From Acholeplasma sp. (GTDB taxonomy: Bacteria > Bacillota_I > Bacilli_A > Acholeplasmatales > UBA5453): 64,000 bases of DNA. The notes under the pieces are model-generated. The model had not been told where the DNA came from and ran no database searches. It saw only the letters and a program-made list of their open reading frames with translations. Location of the stretch: NCBI GenBank assembly GCA_012839355.1, contig DUNK01000015.1:1-64000 (forward strand), read 5' to 3'. A program made the position numbers and the translations under genes. Of this stretch, positions 1-9,026 are shown one piece after another (positions within the stretch are counted from its first letter, which is position 1; each line of letters begins with the position of its first letter).

Positions 1-159
1 AGCCACAAGTTTACCTTCTTCGACTTCTACAGCAGCGATTGCTGGAGTTCCGCCGTTTACATCAAAAGTAACTTTGTGTTTCTTTGTTGTCTCACCACAT
101 GCTGCAAGTAATACTACAGCAAGAATAAGACCTAAAAATGCAAATAATCTTTTTCTCAT
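1..159 (-). CDS. N-terminus of an OppA-like/InlB-repeat lipoprotein (partial, runs off the window start)
   Basis: Reverse complement from CAT at 157-159 reads MRKRLFAFLGLILAVVLLAACGETTKKHKVTFDVNGGTPAIAAVEVEEGKLVA: lipobox LAAC plus start of an InlB-type repeat. 139 of the first 140 nt are identical to 60120-60259. Confidence 0.85.
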   Translation of the reverse strand, partial: MRKRLFAFLGLILAVVLLAACGETTKKHKVTFDVNGGTPAIAAVEVEEGKLVA

Positions 160-551
160 ACTTCCTCCTTAATATTATGAAATATTTTTTTTGTTTTTTT
201 GAATCCTTGAAACCATTTGAATGTTGTGAATCTTAGTGTAGCTTTTTTTATTTCAAAATCACCACCCCATGTACTGCAAACTTTTATCATAGATAACTAT
301 AAGGCTTACTATAACGCAAACGCTTACAGAAAAACAATAATTTTAATGCGAGTCGATACTAAAAAATCTAACAATTTAGAAGTTTCAATAAAGTACACGC
401 ATTACATATGCCCATTTTTATTATACCACTTTTTTTTATAAATGCGAGATGTTTATTATAAACTATAATAATTAAAGGCTTATATTGTGCTCTTTTATTC
501 TCGCAAACTAATTATAACACACAAAAAAGGTCTTGTATAGATTTTTGAAGA

Positions 552-2138
552 TTATAGTCTTATAATATCGTTAATTGTCACATATATTAAAAGTCCCATC
601 AACAAGAAAAAGAAAATATTATTAACAAGATTGTCGACTTTTTTCGGTATTTTCTTTCTTGTAACTGCCTCGATAGTGATAAAAAGCATTCTTCCACCAT
701 CTAATGCTGGTATTGGCAGCAAATTAAGTACGCCTACGTTAACACTTAAAAAAGCTGTAAATGCAAGCAATGTTAAAAAACCTTGACTCATCATTTTCCC
801 AATAACATTAAAAATGCCTACCGGACCACTTAGATCACTAACACCTACCTGTTTAGAACCACCAAATAAAAATCCTACGATTGTTATTACTTGGTAAAAT
901 GAATTCCATGCACTAACAAAAGGTTGTGTTAATGAATATCCTAAAGAAAACTTAGTTTGTGGATCAACACCTAACATAACATTGTATGAAGGATAACCTT
1001 GACTATTTAAAAACTTGTCTTCCCACGCCTGAATGGTTTTAGTCATTGTTTTATTTGTTCCATCAACTTCTCGTAAGAATATTACTTCTGCCGTTCCACC
1101 ATCCATAGTTTTCACAAGTTCAACTAAATCGTGCCAACTTGTAATAGTTGTTGTAACATCATTATATTTAACTTGTTGAATTATATCGCCTTTTTTTAAG
1201 ATGTCTTTTGTTTTACCGTAGCCAGTGCCAACAACAATTCCTTCTTCAAGAGTCTCATTTTTTATAACTTTTGAATCTGCAAAGTTAGCAATACCTATTC
1301 TAATAAGATCAATCGCAAAATCAACATATTCAACAATAGTCTCTTCGCCTCTTTTAATCTCAACTTTAACATTCTCATAACTATTTAAATTACCATAAAC
1401 CACACTTAAATCAGACCATTTTTCAACTAAATTATCATCAATAGATATTATTTTATCGCCCTTTTTAATGCCTACAACACTAGCAGGAAAATCTTTTGCG
1501 ACTTTACCAACAACATTATTATTTTGTGGTTTGCCTTGGATTGCCGCAACAACAAAAAACAAAAAGATTGCTAAAACAAAATTCATTAACGGACCCGCTA
1601 AAAGTGTTAAAAACTTTTGTAGATATGTTTTTGATTCAAAGCTACGATTGTAAGGTGCAATTTGCATCTTTCTTTTTTCGCCTAAAATATAAAACGCTTC
1701 TTCCATTACCTCATAACGTTTTTCTTCACCATCAACTATTCCTTCAATAAAAAGATGATTCGTTTCTTCTTCATCATAAATTTCGTGTTTAGTAACCTTT
1801 ATTAATATTTCTGATTTAACTTTATCCGTTAAAATGATTTCTTTTACTTTTCCATCTTCTAAGTTAAGACCAATTATTTCCCCATCTTTAATAAACTCAT
1901 CGCCAAACTCGCCTGCCATTGAAACAAATCCGCCAAGCGGAATAGCTCTTATTGAAAACTCAGTCTCTTCACCTTTTTTACTATAGATTTTCGGTCCAAA
2001 ACCGAGCGAATATTCAAAACATAAAATCTTAGCTTTTTTCGCAAAAATCAAATGTCCTAATTCATGAATCGCAATAATTGAACCTAAAATTATTACAAAC
2101 ACTAATAAATTAAGTATAATCATCCCAAATTCTAACAT
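552..2138 (-). CDS. rseP: RseP/RasP-type site-2 intramembrane zinc metalloprotease (M50, PDZ)
   Basis: HELGH motif near N-terminus, PDZ-like segments, NLLPIPALDGGR C-terminal motif; downstream of dxr. Confidence 0.95.
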   Translation of the reverse strand: MLEFGMIILNLLVFVIILGSIIAIHELGHLIFAKKAKILCFEYSLGFGPKIYSKKGEETEFSIRAIPLGGFVSMAGEFGDEFIKDGEIIGLNLEDGKVKEIILTDKVKSEILIKVTKHEIYDEEETNHLFIEGIVDGEEKRYEVMEEAFYILGEKRKMQIAPYNRSFESKTYLQKFLTLLAGPLMNFVLAIFLFFVVAAIQGKPQNNNVVGKVAKDFPASVVGIKKGDKIISIDDNLVEKWSDLSVVYGNLNSYENVKVEIKRGEETIVEYVDFAIDLIRIGIANFADSKVIKNETLEEGIVVGTGYGKTKDILKKGDIIQQVKYNDVTTTITSWHDLVELVKTMDGGTAEVIFLREVDGTNKTMTKTIQAWEDKFLNSQGYPSYNVMLGVDPQTKFSLGYSLTQPFVSAWNSFYQVITIVGFLFGGSKQVGVSDLSGPVGIFNVIGKMMSQGFLTLLAFTAFLSVNVGVLNLLPIPALDGGRMLFITIEAVTRKKIPKKVDNLVNNIFFFLLMGLLIYVTINDIIRL

Positions 2139-3268
2139 AAACTATATACCTCTTCTTTTATCTTCTTGTCAGTTTCAATGATTTCTTCTAATGTTGGGTT
2201 AGATACATTATCTTTAAACTCTTTCAAAACCTTTATGACAATCTCTTCTATTTCTAAAAAACTTATCTTTTCTTTAATGAATAAATTAACAGCGGCCTCG
2301 TTTGCTGCATTTAAGACTGTTGGATATAATCCTCCCTTTTTGCCTGCATCATACGCCGCTTTTAAAAGCGGATATTTTTCAAAACTTAAAGGATAAAACG
2401 ATAAATTTAAGTTTGTAAAATCTATCTCTTCTATTCCACTTTCTAATCTTTTTGGATAACTTAACGCTCCTAAAATAGGCATTCTCATATCAGGTTTTGC
2501 AAGAACCGCCTTAACTGAGCCATCATTAAATGTAACTATCCCATGAACAATTGATTCTTTATGTAAGACTGCTTTTATCTTATCGTAATCCATATCAAAC
2601 AAATAATGTGCTTCAATAACTTCTAAACCTTTATTCATCATCGTCGCAGAATCAACCGTAATCTTCGGTCCCATTTGCCAGTTAGGATGTTTTAAAGCAT
2701 CTTTTACTGTCACATTTTTTAGTTCTTCTTTATTATAATCCCTAAACGCTCCTCCACTTGCAGTAATAATTAGAGATTTAACATTTTTTATATCTTCACC
2801 TATTAATGCATTCATTAAAGCGTTATGTTCAGAATCAATTGGAATTAACTTAACTTCATATTCTTTTATGAGTTTCTTTATAAGGTGTCCTGCAGTAACT
2901 AATGTTTCTTTATTCGCTAAGGCAATATCTTTTTTACTTTTAATTGCTGCAACAGTCGGAACTAAACCAGCACTTCCACTAATCCCATTAACAACTATTC
3001 CTTTTTTAGGATAATTAACTAAACTAATTAAACCTTCATCACCACTAACAAATTTAACCCTAGGAAAGTCTTTTTCATATTTTAAGTCCTTTTCTCTTAG
3101 GCAAACAATCTCAGGTTTTAATGAATCTATTATTTCATAATGTTTATCTTTATTGCTAAAACCTAACGATATCCCTACAACTTTAAACTTATCAGTGTGC
3201 TTTAAGATAACATCTATCGTTTGAAGACCAATTGAACCAGTTGCGCCTAAAATATAAACATTTTTCAT
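2132..3268 (-). CDS. dxr: 1-deoxy-D-xylulose 5-phosphate reductoisomerase
   Basis: GATGSIGLQT, ALANKETLV, SEHNA and GPKITVDSATMMNKGLEVIEAH motifs. Confidence 0.97.
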   Translation of the reverse strand: MKNVYILGATGSIGLQTIDVILKHTDKFKVVGISLGFSNKDKHYEIIDSLKPEIVCLREKDLKYEKDFPRVKFVSGDEGLISLVNYPKKGIVVNGISGSAGLVPTVAAIKSKKDIALANKETLVTAGHLIKKLIKEYEVKLIPIDSEHNALMNALIGEDIKNVKSLIITASGGAFRDYNKEELKNVTVKDALKHPNWQMGPKITVDSATMMNKGLEVIEAHYLFDMDYDKIKAVLHKESIVHGIVTFNDGSVKAVLAKPDMRMPILGALSYPKRLESGIEEIDFTNLNLSFYPLSFEKYPLLKAAYDAGKKGGLYPTVLNAANEAAVNLFIKEKISFLEIEEIVIKVLKEFKDNVSNPTLEEIIETDKKIKEEVYSLC

Positions 3269-4182
3269 ACTGGAAACACCACAATTAAAATTGTTAGTAA
3301 GAATACTAAAAAGACACTTGTTAGCATGGATGAATCAAATCTATCAACAACGCCGCCATGACCTGGGAAGATGTTGCCAAAATCTTTTATCTCATAGTTT
3401 CTTTTAAACTTTGAAGCGACTAAATCCCCTATTTGGCTAACGATAGTCGCAACAAATGTTATTGGTACAATAACTAGTGCTTGTAAACCTCTAGATAGTT
3501 CTCCTAGTTTTGAAAAACCTGTAAAAATCGTTTGTAAGTTCTCTGGGTTTAACGCCTCAGGATAAATATCGTAAAATAATACAAACAAACTCGCAAAGAT
3601 TGTGCCTGCGATACTACCAGCAATCGCTCCTTCAACACTCTTTTTAGGACTAATTACCGGTGCTAATCTTCTTTTTCCAAACTTTATACCGATAAAATAT
3701 GCAAACATATCAGTCATAATTGTAATTAAAAACAGGTAGATGATAAATCTTACACCCATCAACCTTAATATCGTGATTGAGGCAAAACTTAAACCAATAT
3801 AAAAAATCGTAATAAATGCACTACAAAGCAGTGACATATTATGATTCGGCATAAAAACGATACTCGCAAAAAGAATTAAAAATATTAATAGTAATATGGC
3901 GGTTAAATCAACTGCATAAAAATACTCTTCAACAACTTCAAATGTTATTACATCTGAAGCAAAAATCATCGCATAGTAAAAAAGTAGTGTCAGCAACATT
4001 ACAACAAACATAAAAGGCTTCGGAATTGTTTCTTTATTGCTAAACATTTTTAACATCTCATAACTACCACAAATAGTTAATAACGCCATTACGACTAAAA
4101 AGACCGGCAATAAATAACTAACAGTAAAAACCGGGATTAAAACTGCTAATAAAATTAAGCCTGTAATAACTCTTTTTTTCAT
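3265..4182 (-). CDS. cdsA: Phosphatidate cytidylyltransferase
   Basis: Multi-TM protein ending with a CDP-alcohol signature (SQIGDLVASKFKRNYEIKDFGNIFPGHGGVVDRFDS). Confidence 0.96.
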   Translation of the reverse strand: MKKRVITGLILLAVLIPVFTVSYLLPVFLVVMALLTICGSYEMLKMFSNKETIPKPFMFVVMLLTLLFYYAMIFASDVITFEVVEEYFYAVDLTAILLLIFLILFASIVFMPNHNMSLLCSAFITIFYIGLSFASITILRLMGVRFIIYLFLITIMTDMFAYFIGIKFGKRRLAPVISPKKSVEGAIAGSIAGTIFASLFVLFYDIYPEALNPENLQTIFTGFSKLGELSRGLQALVIVPITFVATIVSQIGDLVASKFKRNYEIKDFGNIFPGHGGVVDRFDSSMLTSVFLVFLLTILIVVFPV

Positions 4183-4922
4183 CTCTTTAATCCCCCAAAT
4201 CTTCTTTCTCTTTTTTGATACTCTTTAATTGCTTTAATTAATTCTTGCTTATTAAATGCAGGCCAATGTTTTTTAGTAAAATAAAACTCAGCATAGCTGC
4301 ATTGTAGTAATAAAAAGTTAGATAATCGTTGTTCGCCTGATGTTCTAATTAAAAAATCAACAGGTTCTTTAACATATAGATACGGTAATACGTCTTCAAT
4401 TAAAAATGAATCTTTTTGATCTTTAATCATCTTTTTAATTGCCTCATCAATTTCCACCGATGATCCGTAATCAAACGCTAAGTTGAGTGTTAAACCCGTA
4501 TGATGCTTAGTTTCATTATAAAACTTATCAAATAGTTCGTTTAACTCTTTAGAAAACTTGCTTCTTCTACCTACTTGCTTAATAACGATGTTATGCTCAT
4601 CGCTTAACAATGTTTTTTTATTTCTTTCGTATAATTCAAAAGGTAACTTCATCAAATAATCTACTTCTTCTTTTGGTCTAGACCAATTTTCTGTAGAAAA
4701 AGCATAAAGCGTTAAATATTTGATGCCTAAAGAATCAGCTAAACGGGCAATCTTTAAGATATTATTAGCACCTACTTGATGTCCATAAGTTCGTGGCATC
4801 CCTCTTTTTCTTGCCCATCTACCATTTCCATCTAAAATAATTGCTAGATGTTTAGGCACTCCACCTTTTTTTAATTTTTCTATTTTTTTGTTAGCGTGTT
4901 TCTTTTCCATCTTTTTTATCAC
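4179..4922 (-). CDS. uppS: Isoprenyl (undecaprenyl diphosphate) transferase
   Basis: HLAIILDGNGRWARKRG and TLYAFSTENWSRP motifs. Confidence 0.96.
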   Translation of the reverse strand: MIKKMEKKHANKKIEKLKKGGVPKHLAIILDGNGRWARKRGMPRTYGHQVGANNILKIARLADSLGIKYLTLYAFSTENWSRPKEEVDYLMKLPFELYERNKKTLLSDEHNIVIKQVGRRSKFSKELNELFDKFYNETKHHTGLTLNLAFDYGSSVEIDEAIKKMIKDQKDSFLIEDVLPYLYVKEPVDFLIRTSGEQRLSNFLLLQCSYAEFYFTKKHWPAFNKQELIKAIKEYQKRERRFGGLKR

Positions 4923-4972
4923 TCGTTTGTAATACTAAAGAATATTATACTAAATATTCATTAGTTTGTAAA

Positions 4973-5000
4973 AGAAAAAAGATGAGTTGCCCCATCTTTC
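4973..5000 (-). terminator. Intrinsic terminator (AAGATGGG-GCAA-CTCATCTT-TTTT)
   Basis: Perfect/wobble 8-bp stem with GNRA loop and T-run on minus strand. Confidence 0.8.
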
Positions 5001-5020
5001 CTTCTTTCATAATCTTTTGA

Positions 5021-5077
5021 CTAGAACCAAAGTACTTTATTAGCTACTAATATCGTGATAATGTCAATTAACCACAT
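5021..5077 (-). CDS. Possible micro-ORF, 18 aa hydrophobic peptide MWLIDIITILVANKVLWF
   Basis: ATG...TAG on minus strand inside a unit with its own promoter, RBS and terminator; overlaps the 11-codon ORF at 5064-5099. Confidence 0.3.
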   Translation of the reverse strand: MWLIDIITILVANKVLWF

Positions 5078-5099
5078 AAATATCCATCCATTTTACCAT
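5064..5099 (-). CDS. Possible micro-ORF, 11 aa MVKWMDIYVVN
   Basis: Preceded by AAAGGAG Shine-Dalgarno-like sequence; ends in TGA. Confidence 0.3.
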   Translation of the reverse strand: MVKWMDIYVVN

Positions 5100-5123
5100 C
5101 TAAACTCACTCTCCTTTAATTAA

Positions 5124-5152
5124 ATAATATATTATTTTTAATTATTTTACAA
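5124..5152 (-). promoter_or_regulatory. Sigma-A-like promoter TTGTAA-N17-TATTAT
   Basis: Read on minus strand in frr-uppS intergenic region. Confidence 0.55.
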
Positions 5153-5171
5153 GTAAGTAAGACTTCTTAAC

Positions 5172-5726
5172 TTAAATTGCCGTTATTTCTTCAATCTTCT
5201 TTTTGCCGCTTTCATCAACTTTTTCTACGTATTTATTAGTTAATTCTTGAATCTCATCTAAATTCGCATACTCAGCATCTTCTCTTAACTCTAATGCTTT
5301 TAACATTTCGTTGCCTTCACGGCGAATATTTCTAATCAAAACTTTTCCGCTTTCAACCAGTTTATCTACTTCCTTAGAAAGGTTTTTTCTTCTTTCTTCT
5401 GTCAATGCTGGTAATATTAAACGAATACCAACACCATCGTTTTGCGGATTTAAACCAATGTTTGCTGCTGAAATTGATCTTTCAATCTCTTTTAATATTC
5501 CTTTATCGTAAGGTTTAATATACAATTGGTTACCTTCAGGAATAGTAATGTTCGCAATTTGATTTAATGGTGTAGCAACACCATAATATTCAACTGTAAC
5601 TACATCTAAAAGCGCAGGGTTCGCTCTTCCTGTTCTAATTTTTGAGAATTCGCGCTCTGTTTGTTTAACAGCCTCTTCCATTCTCATTTCTAATTCTACA
5701 AATAATTCTGCTACACGCTCTTCCAT
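5172..5726 (-). CDS. frr: Ribosome recycling factor
   Basis: FSKIRTGRANPALLDVVTVEYYG...PLNQIANI and LTEERRKNLSKEV motifs. Confidence 0.97.
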   Translation of the reverse strand: MEERVAELFVELEMRMEEAVKQTEREFSKIRTGRANPALLDVVTVEYYGVATPLNQIANITIPEGNQLYIKPYDKGILKEIERSISAANIGLNPQNDGVGIRLILPALTEERRKNLSKEVDKLVESGKVLIRNIRREGNEMLKALELREDAEYANLDEIQELTNKYVEKVDESGKKKIEEITAI

Positions 5727-5740
5727 TATAAAAGCCTCCT

Positions 5741-6445
5741 TTAAACTATCTTAGTTCCTACTCTTTCACCTAAAATTGCTTTTTTAATATTTCCTTCTTC
5801 TAACATATCAAAAACTATAATATCAACTTTATTATCTTTACATAACGAAGCTGCTGTAGAATCCATAACTTCTAAACCTTTTTCTAAAACAATTTTATGA
5901 GTCATTTCAGTATATTTTTTCGCATCATTATATTTTCTCGGGTCTTTATCATAAACGCCATCAACACCATTTTTGCCCATTAAGATAACATCAGCATCTA
6001 ATTCTAACGCTCGAAGCGATGCTGCACTATCAGTTGAAAAATAAGGTAGGCCTGTACCACCAACAAAAATCATTACAACTTTCTCACTTAAAGCTTTTAA
6101 TGCTTTTCTTCTGATATATGGTTCAGCGACTTGTTTAATTTCAATTGAACTAGCAACTCTAACCGGTACATTTAACTTCTCAAGCGCGTCTTGTAAGGCT
6201 AGACCGTTCATCATCGTCCCAAGCATTCCCATATAGTCTGCTTGAGCACGACCCATACCAAGAGCTTCAGCTTGTTTGCCTCTCCAAAAGTTTCCACCAC
6301 CGACTACAATCCCAATTTCAACACCTAACTCATGGGCTTTCTTAATTTGTTTGGCGTATTGATTAACCATTTTTGGTTCAATCCCTAAGTCTGAACTACC
6401 TTTTAGGGCTTCACCACTCATTTTAATAATAACGCGTTTATACAT
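5741..6445 (-). CDS. pyrH: UMP kinase
   Basis: [31 protein letters not shown]. Confidence 0.97.
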   Translation of the reverse strand: MYKRVIIKMSGEALKGSSDLGIEPKMVNQYAKQIKKAHELGVEIGIVVGGGNFWRGKQAEALGMGRAQADYMGMLGTMMNGLALQDALEKLNVPVRVASSIEIKQVAEPYIRRKALKALSEKVVMIFVGGTGLPYFSTDSAASLRALELDADVILMGKNGVDGVYDKDPRKYNDAKKYTEMTHKIVLEKGLEVMDSTAASLCKDNKVDIIVFDMLEEGNIKKAILGERVGTKIV

Positions 6446-6460
6446 AGTTTTACCCCTTAC

Positions 6461-7351
6461 TTAAGCTTTAATTTGTCCACTTACTTCTGCTGCAAAATCC
6501 TCTTGACGCTTCTCAATTCCTTCACCAACCGCAAGTCTATAGTAGTTAGTGATTGTTGCATTTTCATTTTTAACATATTGTTTAACTTTTAAGTCTCCAT
6601 CTTTAACATAAGCCTGTTCTAAAAGACAGATTTCTTCTAGTTGCTTATTTAATCTACCTTCAACGATTCTTTCAATGATGTTTTCAGGTTTTGGTTTAGC
6701 TTCATGTTTGTTTTGTTCTAAAGCTTGATTTAATAAGATTTGTTTTTCTGAATCGATAAATGATTGTTCAACATCTTCTCTTGATAAATATCTAGGGTTT
6801 AATGCTGCGACATGCATTGCAATATTTTTCGCAACTTCTTCATCACCTTTAACAATAGTTAATGCTACAATGCTTCCACCCATATGAATATAATATCCAA
6901 ATGTTTCATCATCCTTCTTAACTACTTTTGTTACTCTTCTTAATTGAATATTTTCACCAATTGATGCTGTTGCTTCTTTTAATGTTTCTTCAATAGTTTT
7001 ACCTTTATAAGTGCCAGCTAGCGCTGCTTCAGTACTTTCAGGCATTAATTTTAGTAATGCTTCACCAATTGATTCTACTAAAGTTAAAAATCTTTCATTT
7101 TTTGCAACAAAGTCTGTTTCACTATTTACCTCATAAAGAATTGCAATATTGCCTTCAAATACAACGTTAACTAAACCTTCCGCAGCAATTCTTGATACTT
7201 TTTTAGCTGCTGAAGCAATTCCTTTTTCTCTTAAATAAACTACGGCTTTTTCCATATCACCGTTTGTTTCTACTAACGCTTTTTTACAATCCATCATTCC
7301 CGCGCCAGTTAATTCTCTTAATTCTTTTACTTGTTTTGCTGTTATTTCCAT
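6461..7351 (-). CDS. tsf: Translation elongation factor Ts
   Basis: VKELRELTGAGMMDCKKALVE and NSETDFVAKN. Confidence 0.98.
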   Translation of the reverse strand: MEITAKQVKELRELTGAGMMDCKKALVETNGDMEKAVVYLREKGIASAAKKVSRIAAEGLVNVVFEGNIAILYEVNSETDFVAKNERFLTLVESIGEALLKLMPESTEAALAGTYKGKTIEETLKEATASIGENIQLRRVTKVVKKDDETFGYYIHMGGSIVALTIVKGDEEVAKNIAMHVAALNPRYLSREDVEQSFIDSEKQILLNQALEQNKHEAKPKPENIIERIVEGRLNKQLEEICLLEQAYVKDGDLKVKQYVKNENATITNYYRLAVGEGIEKRQEDFAAEVSGQIKA

Positions 7352-7424
7352 TTTATTAATAATCCTCCTATTTTTAATTTATTATATCCTATTGAATCTT
7401 ATAATTCAATTTGTAAACCTTTTC

Positions 7425-7449
7425 TACAAAAAAGGGATATTTTAACCCC
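7425..7449 (-). terminator. Hairpin with T-run after rpsB stop
   Basis: Minus strand AAGGGGTTAAAATATCCCTTTTTT; possibly attenuates rpsB-tsf. Confidence 0.5.
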
Positions 7450-8424
7450 TTATTGTTTTAATAATTCAATTAACTCTGCTTTCTTTAAAGCGCTATATCC
7501 GCTTAATCCGCGTTCTTTAGCAAGAGCTTTTAATTCAGCAACAGTTAACTCTTCATAGTTGATTTCTTCTTTGACTGGTTTTGCTTCTTCTTTAACTTCT
7601 TCTTTTTCAACAACTTTTTTAACTTCTTTGATTTCTTCTTTTAACTCATCATCTTCATCATGAGTATGATATGAAGTCATCGGCGCTTTATCTAACATTT
7701 CTTCTTGTGATACAAATTCATCACTAAAGACATGTACAACTTCTCCACCTTGACCTTCAATAATTGCTTTTTCAAATGTGCTAACAATTAACTTAACTGC
7801 TCTAATTGCATCATCATTAGCAGGAATTACATAATCGACTTCATCTGGATCACAATTTGTGTCAACGATTCCAAACACAGGAATATCTAAAATTCTTGCT
7901 TCTTTAATTGCGTTAGCTTCTTTTTTAGGATCAATAATGAAAATTGCTTGTGGTAATTCACGCATTTCTTTAATTCCGCCTAAAAGTTTTTCTAAACGTT
8001 CTCTTTTTCTAACTAAACCAACAACTTCTTTCTTAGTTAGTTTGGCAAAGATTCCTTTTTCTTCCATTTCATAGAGTTCATTTAAGTAATTGATTCTTCT
8101 TCTAATTGTATGGAAGTTTGTAAGGGTTCCACCTAACCATCTTTGATCAACATAATATTGACCTGTATTTGTTGCAGTTTCTTTAACTGCTTCTTGGGCT
8201 TGTTTTTTTGTACCAACAAATAAAACCTTACCACCATCTTGAACGATTTCTAACATAGCTTGATATGCTTTTTCAATTTCTTCTACCGTTCTTTTTAAGT
8301 CGATTATATATATACCATTTCTTGCAGTATAAATATACTCTTTCATTTTTGGGTTCCATCTTCTAGTCGTATGACCAAAGTGAACTCCCGCTTCTAATAA
8401 ATCTTTCATTGAAACTACTGACAT
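7450..8424 (-). CDS. rpsB: 30S ribosomal protein S2 with C-terminal Rho-N/SAP-like extension
   Basis: [22 protein letters not shown]..., [15 protein letters not shown]; extra tail ends [36 protein letters not shown]. Confidence 0.97.
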   Translation of the reverse strand: MSVVSMKDLLEAGVHFGHTTRRWNPKMKEYIYTARNGIYIIDLKRTVEEIEKAYQAMLEIVQDGGKVLFVGTKKQAQEAVKETATNTGQYYVDQRWLGGTLTNFHTIRRRINYLNELYEMEEKGIFAKLTKKEVVGLVRKRERLEKLLGGIKEMRELPQAIFIIDPKKEANAIKEARILDIPVFGIVDTNCDPDEVDYVIPANDDAIRAVKLIVSTFEKAIIEGQGGEVVHVFSDEFVSQEEMLDKAPMTSYHTHDEDDELKEEIKEVKKVVEKEEVKEEAKPVKEEINYEELTVAELKALAKERGLSGYSALKKAELIELLKQ

Positions 8425-8466
8425 TCTTTTTCCTCCATTTTTTGTTTTTACCTCTGTTTAAATTAC

Positions 8467-8505
8467 ATTAACACTCCACCTTGGCTAAGGCACTAGAAGG
8501 TTAAC
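8467..8505 (-). promoter_or_regulatory. Structured leader hairpin upstream of rpsB (candidate ribosomal-protein leader)
   Basis: Minus strand GTTAACCTTC...TGCCTT-AGCC-AAGGTGGAGTGTTAAT forms an extended hairpin in the 5' UTR. Confidence 0.5.
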
Positions 8506-8583
8506 TGTTTAAACATGTGTATTTTTATGCCTTTATTAATATAACATATCTAAATTTTATTTGCAATACGAAAGAACCTTTTT

Positions 8584-9024
8584 TTAATCACTTGAGCCAA
8601 AACCACCAAAACGTTCATTTTCTTCTTCTATATCATCATCCGTCTTAAAATACTTAATAAAAATGCCTTGCGCTACTCTTTCACCTTTTTCTAAAGTAAC
8701 TACTTCCTTACCAAAATTAAGTAACGGCATCATAATATGTCCTTCATTATTTGGGTTATCAAAATAATCGGCATCAATAACACCAACATTGTTCGCTAAA
8801 GTCAAACTTCTTTTAATTCCTAAACTGCTTCTAGGAAAAACCAACAAAACTTCATCTTTAGGAATCTGTACTTTTAAACCTGTGTTAATTAGTACTATTT
8901 CTCCAGGCTTAATTGTCACTTCTTCACAGGTTGCTAAATCATAACCTGCAGAATGTTTAGTTTGCCTTTTCGGTAATTCTATATTCAAATGTTTATACTT
9001 TTCAATTACATAAAATTTTCTCAT
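8584..9024 (-). CDS. dut: dUTP diphosphatase
   Basis: HSAGYDLATCEE, PRSSLGIKRSLTLANNVGVIDADY, GERVAQGIF, RFGGFGSSD. Confidence 0.95.
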   Translation of the reverse strand: MRKFYVIEKYKHLNIELPKRQTKHSAGYDLATCEEVTIKPGEIVLINTGLKVQIPKDEVLLVFPRSSLGIKRSLTLANNVGVIDADYFDNPNNEGHIMMPLLNFGKEVVTLEKGERVAQGIFIKYFKTDDDIEEENERFGGFGSSD

Positions 9025-9026
9025 CT

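Noticed and set aside
217-441. 74-aa plus-strand ORF between the lipoprotein start and rseP
   Set aside because: AT-rich intergenic region, no SD, composition not protein-like; probably chance.
1468-1750. Two plus-strand ORFs overlapping rseP
   Set aside because: Antisense to a well-supported gene; shadow ORFs.
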